Shown here: positions 12,247 through 21,554 of the stretch, in pieces
Layout of the letters: each line of letters begins with the position of its first letter
How positions within the stretch are numbered: the stretch's first letter is position 1
Assembly (NCBI RefSeq): GCF_932276165.1
Contig: NC_064001.1
Span: 2,177,501-2,241,500 of the forward strand
Source: Plutella xylostella
Taxonomy: Eukaryota; Arthropoda; Insecta; Lepidoptera; Plutellidae
DNA length: 64,000 bases
Direction of reading: 5' to 3'
The notes under the pieces: generated by a model
The model's database searches: none
What the model saw: only the letters and a program-made list of their open reading frames with translations
What the model was told of the DNA's origin: nothing
Position numbers and translations under genes: made by a program

Positions 12247-12452
12247 CAAGATGGTGTTTCCCATACAAAAACAAGCAAAACAACTGTCCGCGTTTTGTTT
12301 ACTGTCAAACCGTTTTAAGTTCAACCTAATGACAACCATTGTACCGACGAATAAAGTCACAAATCTTTTGACTGAACTAATTCAAAATACGAGCTCTGTG
12401 GTAGAAGTGAGTGTTTATCAAGACGTTTCTTTTGCACTGTAACTCCATCTTG
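12247..12452. mobile_element. MITE, AAGATGG/CCATCTT family, intact copy
   Basis: Starts CAAGATGGTGTTTCCCATAC and ends ACTCCATCTTG, short inverted termini. The interior has GACAACCATTGTACCGACG followed by AATAAAGTCACAAATCTT. The same order occurs at 26276-26440 and, interrupted, at 16392-17936; this copy is the reference for the uninterrupted state. Confidence 0.8.
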
Positions 12453-12907
12453 TTTGCATATTGTTAATCTAAGGCCCTAAATGAATAAAGAAGAGTAAGA
12501 TTTTTTATAGGACGCACACCGTTGCACTATTGCAATCAGTACGTTTAATTTTATTTTCCTTCTAGAAACTTATTCGACTTACATAATACATACAATTTCT
12601 GCAAAACCTTGTTAGCAATCGATTATAGGTACCTGTTCTATAGTTAATCGATTATAGGTACCTCTAAGATGAATTGCTACTACAGTAAAGTAGAGTTCTA
12701 CTGGAATAAGTCCAATCTATTCTGGATCCGAATTCGATATTTCAATCCACACTGAAATGGATTTAAGGATTATTGAAACTTTACTTTTATAACAAGATTC
12801 ATTTATTAAAAGTTATTGGTTCTAGTTTAAAATATTCATAATGCTTTATATTCTTACAAGGACTACAAAACATTGAACTTATTTTTTTTACTTCTATCCA
12901 TTTCCAT
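12453..12907. other. Non-coding; one short direct repeat
   Basis: The string AATCGATTATAGGTACCT occurs twice within about 12618-12663. Otherwise AT-rich DNA with no gene. Confidence 0.5.
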
Positions 12908-13133
12908 CTACACTCGGGAGCAATGAAAAAGTTCAAGTTACAAAACGCCGACACCTACTGATCCATTTTTTTTAACCAATTTTAATTTGAAAAAAATATT
13001 CACGTTTTTAGTTAGTAATATTCTGATGGGCTGTTTCTAAATGTACTTCAATATTGCAGACGGCGTCATTAAGTCCTTTCCATTTAGGAGTTATGGTGCT
13101 GTTGTCACTGGAACTTTCTCATTGCTCGTGAGT
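12908..13133. mobile_element. MITE, CACTCGNGAGCAATGAAAAAGTT family, copy 1
   Basis: The left end ACACTCGGGAGCAATGAAAA is mirrored by CATTGCTCGTGAGTG on the right, about 226 bp overall. The interior includes CACGTTTTTAGTTAGTAATA and TCCTTTCCATTTAGGAG. Copies are at 50367-50600 and, split by the gypsy element, at 50822-58672. Confidence 0.85.
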
Positions 13134-13633
13134 GAAAATTACGTACGTATGTGGTTTTGTTGACTGTTCTAGGTCGATAACGTAACATTTAAAGTTCATA
13201 ACACCTTTGTGGAAATAACTAATTCGTAATCAGTGACGTAAACCTCACGCCGCGAAGCACTACAATCAACTCTATACAGCTTCACAAACATACGTTTAAC
13301 ATAACTTATAACAACTGGTATACAGTTTGTTAAACTAAGGGTAAGGTAAAGCTAAAAGAGAGGTGACTCAAGAGGTCAGGAGGTCATTCCGACCAACTTT
13401 TGAAAGAGTTTTATTGTTGCATAGGAAAAACACGTTATTTCGCACTATTAAAGTTGTTTTTTTTTTCACGAAGTTCTAAAATTCAATGTACTCGTACACA
13501 ACAGTTTAAAATGAAAAGCCTGGTCACCTACTTACAGCTTACTGCATCACTTTGCCCTACGCTTTCAGCTTACCTACGTATTCAGGAACCAGATTAAGTA
13601 ATCTTTAGTTTTTGAATCAGTATATCTTTCGTT

Positions 13634-13772
13634 ACTGCCAGTTTCAATAACTCTATCGCTGACAGTTACTTTCATACGATTTTGACAGAATGCACTTTTT
13701 ATATATGAATGTCGTATGATAGTAACGGTCAGTAAGTTATCGATAGATAGAGTAGGTATTAAAACTGGCAGA
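13634..13772. mobile_element. MITE, ACTGCCAG family, copy 2
   Basis: ACTGCCAGTTTCAATAACTC at the left is mirrored by AAACTGGCAG at the right, with TTTCATACGATTTTGACA and its imperfect complement inside. It lies just beyond the 3' end of the TM7 exon. Confidence 0.8.
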
Positions 13773-13811
13773 TATTTAAATCTTCCTAAAAAATATATTA
13801 AAAAAACTGAC

Positions 13812-14008
13812 CTTGAATATCAGGCGACGCGGTTGTCAAGCACAGAATCTTCCTGAACGTGCTCGCGAGTACGTTCTTCATGTCCAGACTCAGCGCATAC
13901 GACCCGTACACCAGCGGGTCCATGCAGGAGTTGGACACTGCCATCATGAAGAACAGATCCTGGAGCCTGGAGGAGACGTGCTCTGCTGAACTGCGGTCTA
14001 GCATGTAC
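13812..14008 (-). CDS. GnRH/AKH/corazonin-receptor-type GPCR: TM7 exon
   Basis: This 197-nt exon has acceptor TTTTATCCTTGCAG and donor AAG^GTCAGT. It enters in phase 2 (completing a Trp codon, TG+G, from the TM6 exon) and leaves in phase 1. It encodes YMLDRSS then TM7 with AVSNSCMDPLVYGSYAL, where DPLVY is the NPxxY-equivalent; Asp at this site is common in GnRH-type receptors. The start of helix 8 follows (MKNVLASTFRKIL). The LW-YMLD junction with TM6 reproduces the usual ECL3 of the family. The membrane protein is expected to couple a small amidated neuropeptide to G proteins. Subtype (AKH, corazonin or ACP receptor) cannot be fixed from these exons alone. Confidence 0.9.
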
Positions 14009-14134
14009 CTGCAAGGATAAAAGTGTCCATCGTCATCAGCCAATATATACCCATAGTAAGTTAAATATAGCTACTACACTCGCATTGGTGCCTAAACTGT
14101 AATGGTGGTGTAACGGTAGTCTATCTTTACTGAC

Positions 14135-14335
14135 TTGCTTAAGGTAAGACTACACCTTTCAGTATTGCACGCAACGGACACATAGCATTCAGTATTCTTT
14201 ATATAGAAAATGACACAGGTGCGCGCGTCCACTTCATCGGCATTGCCGATGCCGTTTCTCCATACATTTATGAAAATCCGTTGGGTCCGATACGAGCGAT
14301 ACCGATAGGTAGCCGCTTACCTTTAGTGACCGAGT
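14135..14335. mobile_element. MITE, same family as 5757-5945, copy 3
   Basis: AAGGTAAGACTACACCTTTC on the left is mirrored by GTAGCCGCTTACCTT on the right. The interior has TCCATACATTTATGAAAATC and CCGTTGGGTCCGATAC, the reverse complement of the copies at 5757 and 10231. Confidence 0.75.
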
Positions 14336-14431
14336 CTTTTTGAAATGACGGTAGACTAATACAATGACAATCGGTGGCCCTACTGCAGAGGAGGACACGA
14401 ATATTGCACACGTAGAATGTATAATGATAAT

Positions 14432-14685
14432 ACGGTCGAATGGCGTAGTGGTTAGTGGCCCTGACTGCTATGCCGAAGGTCCCGGGTTCATTCCCGGCTG
14501 GGGCAGATATTTGTTTAAAGACAGATATTTGCACTCGGGTCTGGGGTGTTGATATTTATATTTAATATGTATCTATGTATTTGTATAGATATATCAGCTG
14601 TCCGATACCCATAACACAGGCTCTGCCTAGCTTGGGGTCGGATGACCGTGTGTGAGATGTCCCCACATATTTATTTATAATAATA
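14432..14685 (+). mobile_element. tRNA-headed SINE, tail type 1, copy 2
   Basis: Same head (GGTCGAATGGCGTAGTGG; B box with one base lost, GGGTTCATTCC) and same tail as 6371-6631. It ends in TATTTATTTAT. Imperfect TATAATRATAAT flanks are possible target duplications. Confidence 0.85.
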
Positions 14686-14979
14686 ATCATGTCATTTATT
14701 TCCGTGGTGCACTGTACCTACAAAAAGTTAACAGGACACATAGTGGAAACAAATTGTTAATATATATTTATGAGATTTCATCCCGAAAGTATCCGGCGCG
14801 TCGGTGTAATTTGTGAATCGTTGTTTTGTTTATTTTGTCGAGTGTGGGTTTCTGTTAGATAATTCATCTTAAATCCTTTAAGTTATCTGTTTTTTGCTCA
14901 GATGAAGCAAGATTAAAATCGGTAGAAATAGAAAACACATTTTTGAAATACAAAAAAATACTGTCACAATTTTAACAGT

Positions 14980-15126
14980 CTATTTATTAATCTCAGATAC
15001 TAAATTGATAGATTCCGAACGGTTCATCAACAGTCGTTTGTCAAGTGATGTATCATTCTGTTGGCATCTACTGTTTATGAACCGCTCAAAATATACCAAT
15101 TTAGTATCTGAGATTAAAAAACAGAC
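14980..15126. mobile_element. MITE/foldback element AATCTCAGATACTAAAT
   Basis: AGTCTATTTATTAATCTCAG on the left is mirrored by CTGAGATTAAAAAACAGACT on the right. The arms continue inward (TACTAAATTG / CAATTTAGTA and ACGGTTCAT / ATGAACCG). Confidence 0.75.
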
Positions 15127-16244
15127 TTTAGGTACCTAATAATTTAAAAAGCTCTTTACAGGTGTGAGTAGCCAATAATTCAGCCAATTTTAACCAGGAA
15201 ATATTTCTCTTTTAAATTGAACAAAATATATTCATTTATTGTGCTAGTACAGAAGTGAAATATTTTGATCGAATTCGAAATGAAATGTTTTAAAAAAGTC
15301 GTGTAATCAGCACGTTTAGTATAACAAGAAAGACTCGTTGCTCAGTCCGAAACCTGGTTTTTCGTCATACATATAGAGTGACCCCGCTGCGCCCGCGAGT
15401 TCAACGTAAACAAGCACTTATGTAAGGATTAACAATATGCAAATTAATCCTGTATGTTTTAACTTAATTTTACCGTATGATTCATTAAAATAAATTCAAT
15501 TAATAATTATACAGAATGTTAAAAAAGGCTATAAAGGTCACAGCACATACTGACAGTTCGTTCTGTTGAATGAATTCGTATTATTTTTTACCGGTTAACC
15601 ACACAATGGTTCGCAAGAACATAATAACAACTTTTATTTATTAAAGCGTTGTCCTCTTATTATATTTTTGCGTGTTAGGTTGCAATGATACCTGAAATAT
15701 TGATAACATAAAAAGTAAAAATACAATGGACGAAAAACTATTTTCTTACAAAAATATTTGCTTCTATTTTAGCCTTGTTGCTTTGGTTGACCCAATAGGT
15801 GTTACATTACACAAAGCTCACAACAATGCTTGTAAAATATTTTGGGAGTCCATGAAATAGATGTAGGTACTTAAGTTTACTTAGAATAGAATCAACTTGC
15901 TTGGTGATATAAGTTACAATTAAGTATGGTTTTATACATACCTATTAAACTGATTAAGTACCTACTTCATGTACCTACTCCCAAGATTTGATTATTCATT
16001 ATGTATACCTACAACTATAAAAAATATTGATATGGAACTATAAAGTAACAACAGTCTCACTCAATGAATCTCAGTCAGTCTAGAACAAACTCAGTACCTA
16101 TATTAAGCTCACAGCAAGGTTTCAATATCACCAGCTTATCGCCAGAGCTTTTGTGCGAATACGCGTTTGAAATTGAACTGTGCGCTCATACTTGGCTCTG
16201 TTGTTACTTAGTTTATTCTGAGTAAATTTAACCGGGAGCTTATA
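15127..16244. other. Gene-free intronic stretch
   Basis: AT-rich DNA between the TM6 and TM7 exons. A piece at about 15335-15415 (CATACATATAGAGTGACCCC) resembles the GGGGTCACTC-ended MITEs. No coding sequence. Confidence 0.45.
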
Positions 16245-16375
16245 CAGGGTGTTGCAAAAAGGGTAAAGTTAAGTTAAGGGTATGGGTTTTGAAATTCTGA
16301 TTTCATTTTCGGGCTTAGATATACCATGTTGCACATGTAGGTTTCGGCTTAGTATACCCTTTTTGCAACACCCTG
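16245..16375. mobile_element. MITE, CAGGGTGTTGCAAAAAGGGTA family, copy 1
   Basis: About 20-bp TIRs (CAGGGTGTTGCAAAAAGGGT and complement), flanked by TA on both sides, as for mariner-like elements. The interior has GGCTTAGTATACCC. Relatives: 24549-24690 and 34152-34353. Confidence 0.85.
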
Positions 16376-16488
16376 TATTAACAATAAGCGAATAAGATGG
16401 TGCGTCACATACAAAAACAGAACCAAAAACCTGTCCGCATTTTGCTCACTGTCATATGGTTTCAAGTTCCACCTAATGACAACCACTG

Positions 16489-17822
16489 TATCACATACAT
16501 AAACATAAACATTTCTTTATTGCAACACAAAGAGTACAATTTATTGTAGCCCTGGTTCCTAAACTAGGGTAACCCGTGTGTCAGATACCCTTATGGATGG
16601 CATTCATAGATTATAAGAAAGCCTTTGATAGTGTGGAGTCTTGGGCAGTCATTCAGTCTCTACAAAATGCCAGAATTGACCACCGCTATACGCAACTCAT
16701 AGAAAATATCTACCACAACGCACGCTTATAGGTAAACCTGCCACCAGAAACGAATCCAGTAAGGATAGAGAGAGGAGTAAGGCAAGGTGACACGATCTCT
16801 CCGAAGTTGTTTACACTGGTGCTTGAGGATATCTTTAAGTTGTTAAAGTGGGAAAATCGGGGTCTTAACATAGCAGGAAACAGGCTGAATAACCTAAGAT
16901 TCGCTGATGACATTGTCTTGTTCTCGGACAACCCACATAACCTTGAGACCATGATACAAGAACTTAGCGATGCTTCAGGGCGGTTTGGGCTTGAGATGAA
17001 CTTGGATAAAACCAAAGTCATGACGAACTGTCCCAACAACACCATGGACATCAGAATAAACCAAACCGTCATAGAAAGGGTAGAGAAGTACGTTTATCTT
17101 GGTCAAGAAGTCGTCATGGGAAAGAAAAACCAGACCAATGAAATTGATCGGCGCATAAGACTAGCGTGGGCAGCCTACTCCAAAATTGAATTCGCTCTAA
17201 AAATGAACATCACGGCTGAGCAGAAAGCTCGTATACATGACCAGTGTATCCTACCTGTGCTTACATACGGGGCCGAAACCTGGGTTTTTACAAAAGAGAT
17301 TCTCTCCAAGCTCAGAGTGGCACAAAGAGCAATTGAACGCAAGATGGTAGGAGTGACACTGAGGGACCGAACGAGAAATGAATGGCTCAGAGAACAAAGC
17401 AAAGTCACTGACGTCATCAAACGTGTAGCGAACCTGAAGTGGCAATGGGCTGGTCACGTCGCCAGAAAACATGGCTCGTGGTGCAAAACGCTGCTGGAAT
17501 GGAGACCGTATGGTGAGACACGCCCTCGTGGTCGACCACAAATGCGATGGACCGACGATATAAGGAAAACATCCGGTAGCAAATGGATAGAGATAGCCCA
17601 AGATCGAGATCAGTGGCATAGACTGAAGGAGGCCTACACCTTTGAGGTTGAAAACGGCTAAGAAGAAGAAGAGAAGTGTGTCAGGAACCAGTTCCTTCCA
17701 TTTGGTGGACAATTTACATTGAGTTACATCAATTACAAGAGTAGGTATAAATATTAAAATAAAATTAACGTTATTAACTTACTTACTTAACAAAAATCTA
17801 TAAAGATATCACTTTTTTATAA
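16489..17822. mobile_element. Unidentified retroelement-like insertion hosting an RTE fragment
   Basis: The two ends of this insertion are 16489-16575 (CATACATAAACATAAACATT TC..., TTTATTGCAACACAAAGAG) and 17685-17822. They look like a LINE 3' region on the minus strand, because the left end reads as a TTTATTG/poly-A-like end in reverse. The centre is occupied by the RTE copy at 16585-17675. Family not identified. Confidence 0.45.
16585..17675 (+). pseudogene. 5'-truncated RTE-like LINE (reverse transcriptase C-terminal part)
   Basis: Frame open from the first base: MAFIDYKKAFDSVESW (RT domain 1-like), a TAG stop at 16729-16731, then VRQGDTISPKLF, the catalytic RFADDIVLF, and a C-terminal domain typical of RTE-like insect elements (VANLKWQWAGHVARKHGSW, RPRGRPQMRWTDDI). 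The stop codon of the protein is at 17659-17661, followed by a GAAGAAGAA tail. A 9-bp target duplication, GTGTGTCAG, is at 16576-16584 and 17676-17684. Truncation at the 5' end and the internal stop make it inactive. It lies inside another insertion, itself inside a MITE. Confidence 0.9.
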
Positions 17823-17994
17823 GTATCAATGAATAAAATCACAAATCTTGTAACAGAACTATGTAATTCAAAATAAGAACTCAGGGGTAGAAGTCGGTTT
17901 GTCGAGACGTTTATTGTGCACTGACACTCCATCTAGATCATATTAAAAATATTGTTGCCCTGGAGGCTACGTAAGGCCAAATCGTCGAATGATT

Positions 17995-18363
17995 CATCAT
18001 CAGCCTATAGCAGTCCACTGCTGGACGTAGGCCTCTCCCAAAGCACGCCACTGGATGCGATCTTAACTTTCCGCATCCAATCATTACCAGCCACCTTTCG
18101 CAAGTCGTCACCCCATCTAGCCGGAGGGCGTCCCACACTACGTTTGCCTAGTCGCGGCCTCCACTCCAGAACACGTTTACCCCATCGGTTATCGGTTCTT
18201 CGACAGATGTGACCAGCCCACTGCCACTTAAGCTTCCTTACTCGGTGAGCTATGTCGGTGACTTTAGTTCTCTGTCGGAGACTCCAAGCATAGCTCTTTC
18301 CATAGCTCGCTGTGGAAGCTCGCTCTGCTTCAGTTTGTGAAGCAGTCCCACTGTAAGTGTCCA
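17995..18363 (-). pseudogene. RTE-like LINE 3' fragment
   Basis: Minus-strand frame with TKVTDIAHRVRKLKWQWAGH, GKRVLEWRPRLGKRSVGR and RWGDDLRKVAGNDW, the C-terminal domain of an RTE-type polyprotein. It continues to the usual ending and a (TGA)n tail next to 17995. A 12-bp target duplication, CGTCGAATGATT, lies at 17983-17994 and 18364-18375. Only the last ~120 codons are present, with frame damage at the end. Confidence 0.88.
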
Positions 18364-18375
18364 CGTCGAATGATT

Positions 18376-19428
18376 ATTGAACTAAAAATAAAAATCAAAG
18401 AATTGTTTGCCTTGTTTTAAAGTGCTACGAGTAGGCGCAACTGCTAAAATAAAGCTTTAAAACACAATTGGTACGTACCCCGCTAGACAAAAGACCAGGC
18501 GGAAATTGGAAACTTTTTTGGACTTCCCTGTTAGTGATGAATATTTCATACTTTCAGCGTGACAGGACGTGAAAGCTCAAAGATAATGGAAAGTTTTTGG
18601 CACAAACATTTTGGCAACTGAGGTGGAATGCAATTTGCAATAAGTTTAGTGGATAAAAACAAACTTAAGTAAATTGAACTAAGAGCCTACTTGTAAAAAA
18701 AAGAACAAAAGTCGTTTCAGTCGTTAGGGAGCCACAGATAGACACATAGACACGTTACAGCGTTCTTATATCGGGGGTTACACAATTAAAAGTTATGGAT
18801 TAACATCGTTTGTATAGTAACGCCAATGTTTATCTATGCATACGTACCTAGAATAGCTAGTACAATTATAGAGCAAATTTTGAGAATGGTGAGTTTTATT
18901 ATCCCTTTTGTTTTCGACAGAATTCCACGCTTTTTGTGCCATGCGGAAGCAGATGACGTGGCGCACATACCTGTATGTGCAAAAGTGGTAGGTATACTTA
19001 GCCGAAAGGGAATGTTAACAACGTTAACAACTTTCGTTCTACGAATATTGAAAATTCGCAAAAAAAAAAAAAATCCATTTCCAGAGTAAAAAGTCACGTA
19101 ATTACAAATGGATAGGAAAAAACGCTTTGCAACACCCTGTATATTTCTATGAAACCAGTAGAGACTGTGGGCGAAAGCCACTGATTGCTTATGTACTATT
19201 TGTTAGTTAGTCAGCATTGTCCGTAAAAATACAATAGCATCGCAGAGCTATCTTTCTTATACTTGTATAAGGATAGCAAAATTATGCGTTTTTGTATAGT
19301 GTGTACACACGTCAGTAAAGTACAATAAAGGCGAGTCATGAAAATACCGAACAAGGTAGGTAGATTAGGACGAAACTAAAACGACATAGACGGAACAACC
19401 CGTACGATCAGCATGACACTAACAACAT
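18376..19428. other. Gene-free intronic stretch
   Basis: AT-rich DNA; at about 19120-19142 a CAGGGTGTTGCAAAG-type MITE terminus (as GCTTTGCAACACCCTGTAT) ends an older, degraded copy that starts somewhere after 18880. No coding sequence. Confidence 0.45.
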
Positions 19429-19467
19429 CGACCGAGCGGCGCAGTTGATGGCTGCGGTTTTAGTTGC
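19429..19467 (-). pseudogene. TM6 exon copy G: decayed 5' fragment
   Basis: Read on the minus strand, AAAAGCAACTAAAACCGCAG CC...CGCCGCTCGGTCGA corresponds to the first ~40 bases of the TM6 exon (AAAAGGCGACTCGGACCGTA...). The upstream intron block (ACTCTTTATT..., CTCAGTCATTTAGG on the plus strand, about 19484-19520) is also shared with the other repeat units. The rest of the exon is lost. Confidence 0.6.
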
Positions 19468-19616
19468 TTTTTACCTTTTACCTACTCTTTATTCACAACG
19501 ACTCAGTCATTTAGGAAAAAAGTAGCTTAGAGTTTCTTTTCACTCAGCCTAAATGGAATATTTTTTTTAGAATTAATAGATATTGTTGCCTTAGCTGAGG
19601 CGTGTTATGTTTGTTA

Positions 19617-19680
19617 CCAGAGTCCTCCGCGGCACTCGGGCTAGAGGCCTCTCTACCTAAGAAGATCCGCATGACACTAG
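19617..19680 (-). pseudogene. TM6 exon copy F: middle part with the helix core deleted
   Basis: Minus strand: GAGAGGCCTCTAGCCCGAGT then GCCGCGGAGGACTCTG joined directly to GTAAC. It matches the ERPLARARRRTL part of the exon, then jumps to the donor. In intact copies ACGCTG occurs both at the start of the TM6 core (TL-RMTV) and just before the donor (MTLW). The deletion fits recombination between these two hexamers. Confidence 0.65.
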
Positions 19681-19692
19681 AACCAGCCTTAC

Positions 19693-19815
19693 CACAGCGT
19701 CATGGTGGCGTAGGGCAGCCAGCAGCACGCGAACACGCTCACGATGGTGACAGTCATGCGCAGTGTCCTCCCCACAGCTCGTGCTAGAGACCTCTCTACA
19801 CAAGAAGATCCGCAT
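19693..19815 (-). pseudogene. TM6 exon copy E: diverged, 5' end damaged
   Basis: From the donor (TGTG^GTAAGG) inward it matches the TM6 exon through CWLPYATMTLW and TLRMTVTIVSVFAC, with changes ahead (ERSLARAVGRTL instead of ERPLARARRRTL). Further 5' the homology fades to GCGGATCTTCTTG and no in-phase acceptor is evident; the only nearby AG (ACTGGCAG, inside the neighbouring MITE) is out of frame. Probably a non-functional copy, though its TM6 core is open. Confidence 0.7.
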
Positions 19816-19820
19816 GACAC

Positions 19821-20100
19821 TATCTGCCAGTTTCAATAACTCTATCTATCGATAGGTAACAGTTACTTTCACACGATTTTTACAGTATGCAACTTTTTAT
19901 GTGTCAAAACCGTATGATAATAAGTGACAACAATCGATATAGAGTTATTCCGAGCGTTTACTGCAAGCTAAACTAAGTTACTTAGTTCGCATAGTTTTGA
20001 TAGTTTTTCATGCATAGTGCATGAAAAACTGACTCAACTATGCGAATTAACTTAGCTTAGCTCGCAGTGGGCGCTCGGCTTTATTAATCAAACTGGCGGT
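19821..20100. mobile_element. ACTGCCAG-family MITE with another MITE nested inside
   Basis: Left part CTGCCAGTTTCAATAACTCT runs to about 19949. The right end AAACTGGCGG is at 20090-20099, separated from it by a second foldback element at 19950-20078 (CCGAGCG ... CGCTCGG with AGCTAA/TTAGCT arms and a TTTTTCATGCATAGTGCATG AAAAA-type centre). Both lie between TM6 exon copies E and D. Confidence 0.75.
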
Positions 20101-20114
20101 AAAACCAGCCTTAC

Positions 20115-20212
20115 CACAGCGTCATGGTGGCGTAGGGCAGCCAGCAGCACGCGAACACGCTCACGATGGTGACGGTCATGCCTGATGCGGCCACGGTCTG
20201 ACTCTCCGCAAT
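20115..20212 (-). pseudogene. TM6 exon copy D: internal 53-nt deletion
   Basis: Donor TGTG^GTAAGG and the TM6 core (MTVTIVSVFACCWLPY) are intact. Homology then jumps from GCATGACC to CGCATCAGG, removing about 53 nt relative to the complete exon and shifting the frame. The 5' end (CGGAGAGTCAGACCGTGGCC) resembles copy B more than copy A. Confidence 0.75.
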
Positions 20213-20358
20213 ATTACCCTTTACCTACCTACTCTTTATGAAGACCCAGTCACTTCTTAGGAGAAGAGGTATCTTTGAGCATATTTTCAAACAGCTTAAA
20301 TCTAATACATTATTTTATAATTAATTGCTATTGTTGCCTTAGCTGACGAGGCCCTTAC

Positions 20359-20503
20359 CACAGCGTCATGGTGGCGTAGGGCAGCCAGCAGCACGCGAAC
20401 ACGCTCACGATGGTAACGGTCATGCGCAGCGTGCGGCGCCGCGCCCGGGCTAGAGGCCGCTCGTCCGAGCGCCGCAGCTTGATGCGACTGCGCTCCGAGT
20501 CGC
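20359..20503 (-). CDS. TM6 exon copy C, potentially spliceable duplicate
   Basis: 145 nt, donor TGTG^GTAAGG. Protein identical to the complete exon from Asp-Ser-Glu onward: DSERSRIKLRRSDERPLA, then TLRMTVTIVSVFACCWLPY. The first 9 nt of copy A are replaced by GGTAAAAG, and the AG there would be an acceptor in the correct phase (G+GC = Gly). There is no good polypyrimidine tract directly before it, so use is uncertain. Length is 1 mod 3, as in copy A, so inclusion together with another copy would shift the frame. It could be an alternative exon, a silent duplicate, or an assembly/haplotype artefact. Confidence 0.55.
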
Positions 20504-20795
20504 CTTTTACCTTTTACCTACTCTTTATTCTCAAAGACCCAGTCATTTAGTGTATCATTGAGCATCTTTTCTGACACCCGACTAATCAAGCATACCTAAG
20601 CTAATCTCTTCTTTTCAAACAGCTTAAATGCCAATTTCGCCATAGTGGGTTAGAGCATAGCAGGGACTATTGGTTGACTCTGTCAAGAATTTTATATGGA
20701 GATGTCGTATAATTGATTAACCAATCCCTGGTTACGATCCTGGTTACGACCGACTATTGTAAAATTGGAGCTTTATCTAGTTATTTTATAATTAA

Positions 20796-21052
20796 CACAC
20801 GCACTCACGCCTTGTACTAATGTACTCCCTTGCGGGGTAGGCAGAGGTGCATTGCTGCACCCACTTTTCGCCAGAGTGTTATGTTAGTCCCAATGTAATA
20901 GGGGGCGGGCCTATTGCCATTTACGGGCACATCCAAGACCTGAGAACAAATATCTGTGTTTAAACAAATATCTGCCCCAGCCGGGAATCGAACCCGGGAC
21001 CATCGGCTCAGTAGTCAGGGTCACTAACCACTACGCCATTCGGTCGCCTATA
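20796..21052 (-). mobile_element. tRNA-headed SINE, tail type 2, copy 1
   Basis: Minus strand: head CGACCGAATGGCGTAGTGG, B box GGTTCGATTCC. The tail has CTCTGCCTACCCCGCAAGGG and CAAGGCGTGAGTGCGTGTG, different from the type 1 tail. A 13-bp target duplication, ATTTTATAATTAA, is at 20783-20795 and 21053-21065. It sits in the intron of the repeated unit between exon copies C and B, so it landed after that duplication. Confidence 0.9.
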
Positions 21053-21096
21053 ATTTTATAATTAATTGATAGCCTTATCTGAGGCGTGGTCCTTAC

Positions 21097-21241
21097 CACA
21101 GCGTCATGGTGGCGTAGGGCAGCCAGCAGCACGCGAACACGCTCACGATGGTAACGGTCATGCGCAGCGTGCGGCGCCGCGCCCGGGCTAGAGGCCGCTC
21201 GTCCGAGCGCCGCAGCTTGATGCGGCTACGGTCCGAGTCGC
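21097..21241 (-). CDS. TM6 exon copy B, potentially spliceable duplicate
   Basis: 145 nt, donor TGTG^GTAAGG, same frame and core as copy A; the only residue change I see is Glu to Asp (DSDRSRIKLRR), with a few silent changes. The acceptor would be the AG of GGTAAAAG, in phase but weak. Its 5' end (CGGACCGTAGCCGC) is closer to decayed copies D and G than to A or C, showing two sequence types within the array. Same caveats as copy C. Confidence 0.55.
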
Positions 21242-21351
21242 CTTTTACCTTTTACCTACTCTTTATTTACAAAGACTCAGTCACTTAGGAGGAGAAGTAT
21301 CTCTGTGCATGTTTTCAAACCTTAGATCGAATACATTATTGCTGTTGTTAT

Positions 21352-21517
21352 ATAAGAACACGCCGCGTGTTTAAACGCGTAGGATTGCAATCGGTTACAT
21401 ACATTTAAGGCACAAGTCGGCGACACGCAGGTTGAGCTAAATCTAACCAAGTTCATATTAAATGTATGTAACCGATATCATTCCCACGCTTTGCGGCACG
21501 CGACGTGGCTCTTATAC
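21352..21517. mobile_element. MITE/foldback between TM6 exon copies A and B
   Basis: TATAAGAACACGCCGCGTG on the left is mirrored by CACGCGACGTGGCTCTTATA on the right. Inner arms ATCGGTTACATACATTTAAG and AATGTATGTAACCGAT. It is absent from the other repeat units, so it inserted after duplication. Confidence 0.75.
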
Positions 21518-21554
21518 AACCTTGGCTTTAGCAAAGGCGTGATGCATTTATTAC

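Larger units (their letters stand above)
16392..17936. mobile_element. AAGATGG MITE interrupted by a nested insertion
   Basis: The left half (16392 to about 16488) runs AAGATGGTGCGTCACATAC to GACAACCACTGTATCA; the right half (about 17823-17936) runs TATCAATGAATAAAATCACA to ACACTCCATCTAG. Joined, they match the intact copy at 12247-12452. TATCA is present at both edges, consistent with a target duplication of the element between them. Confidence 0.8.

Noticed and set aside
13820..14014. Second frame (64 codons) over the TM7 exon
   Set aside because: Out-of-frame shadow; the frame with NSCMDPLVYG is the one continuing from TM6.
17251..17712. 153-codon frame on the minus strand
   Set aside because: Antisense shadow of the RTE C-terminal domain at 16585-17675.
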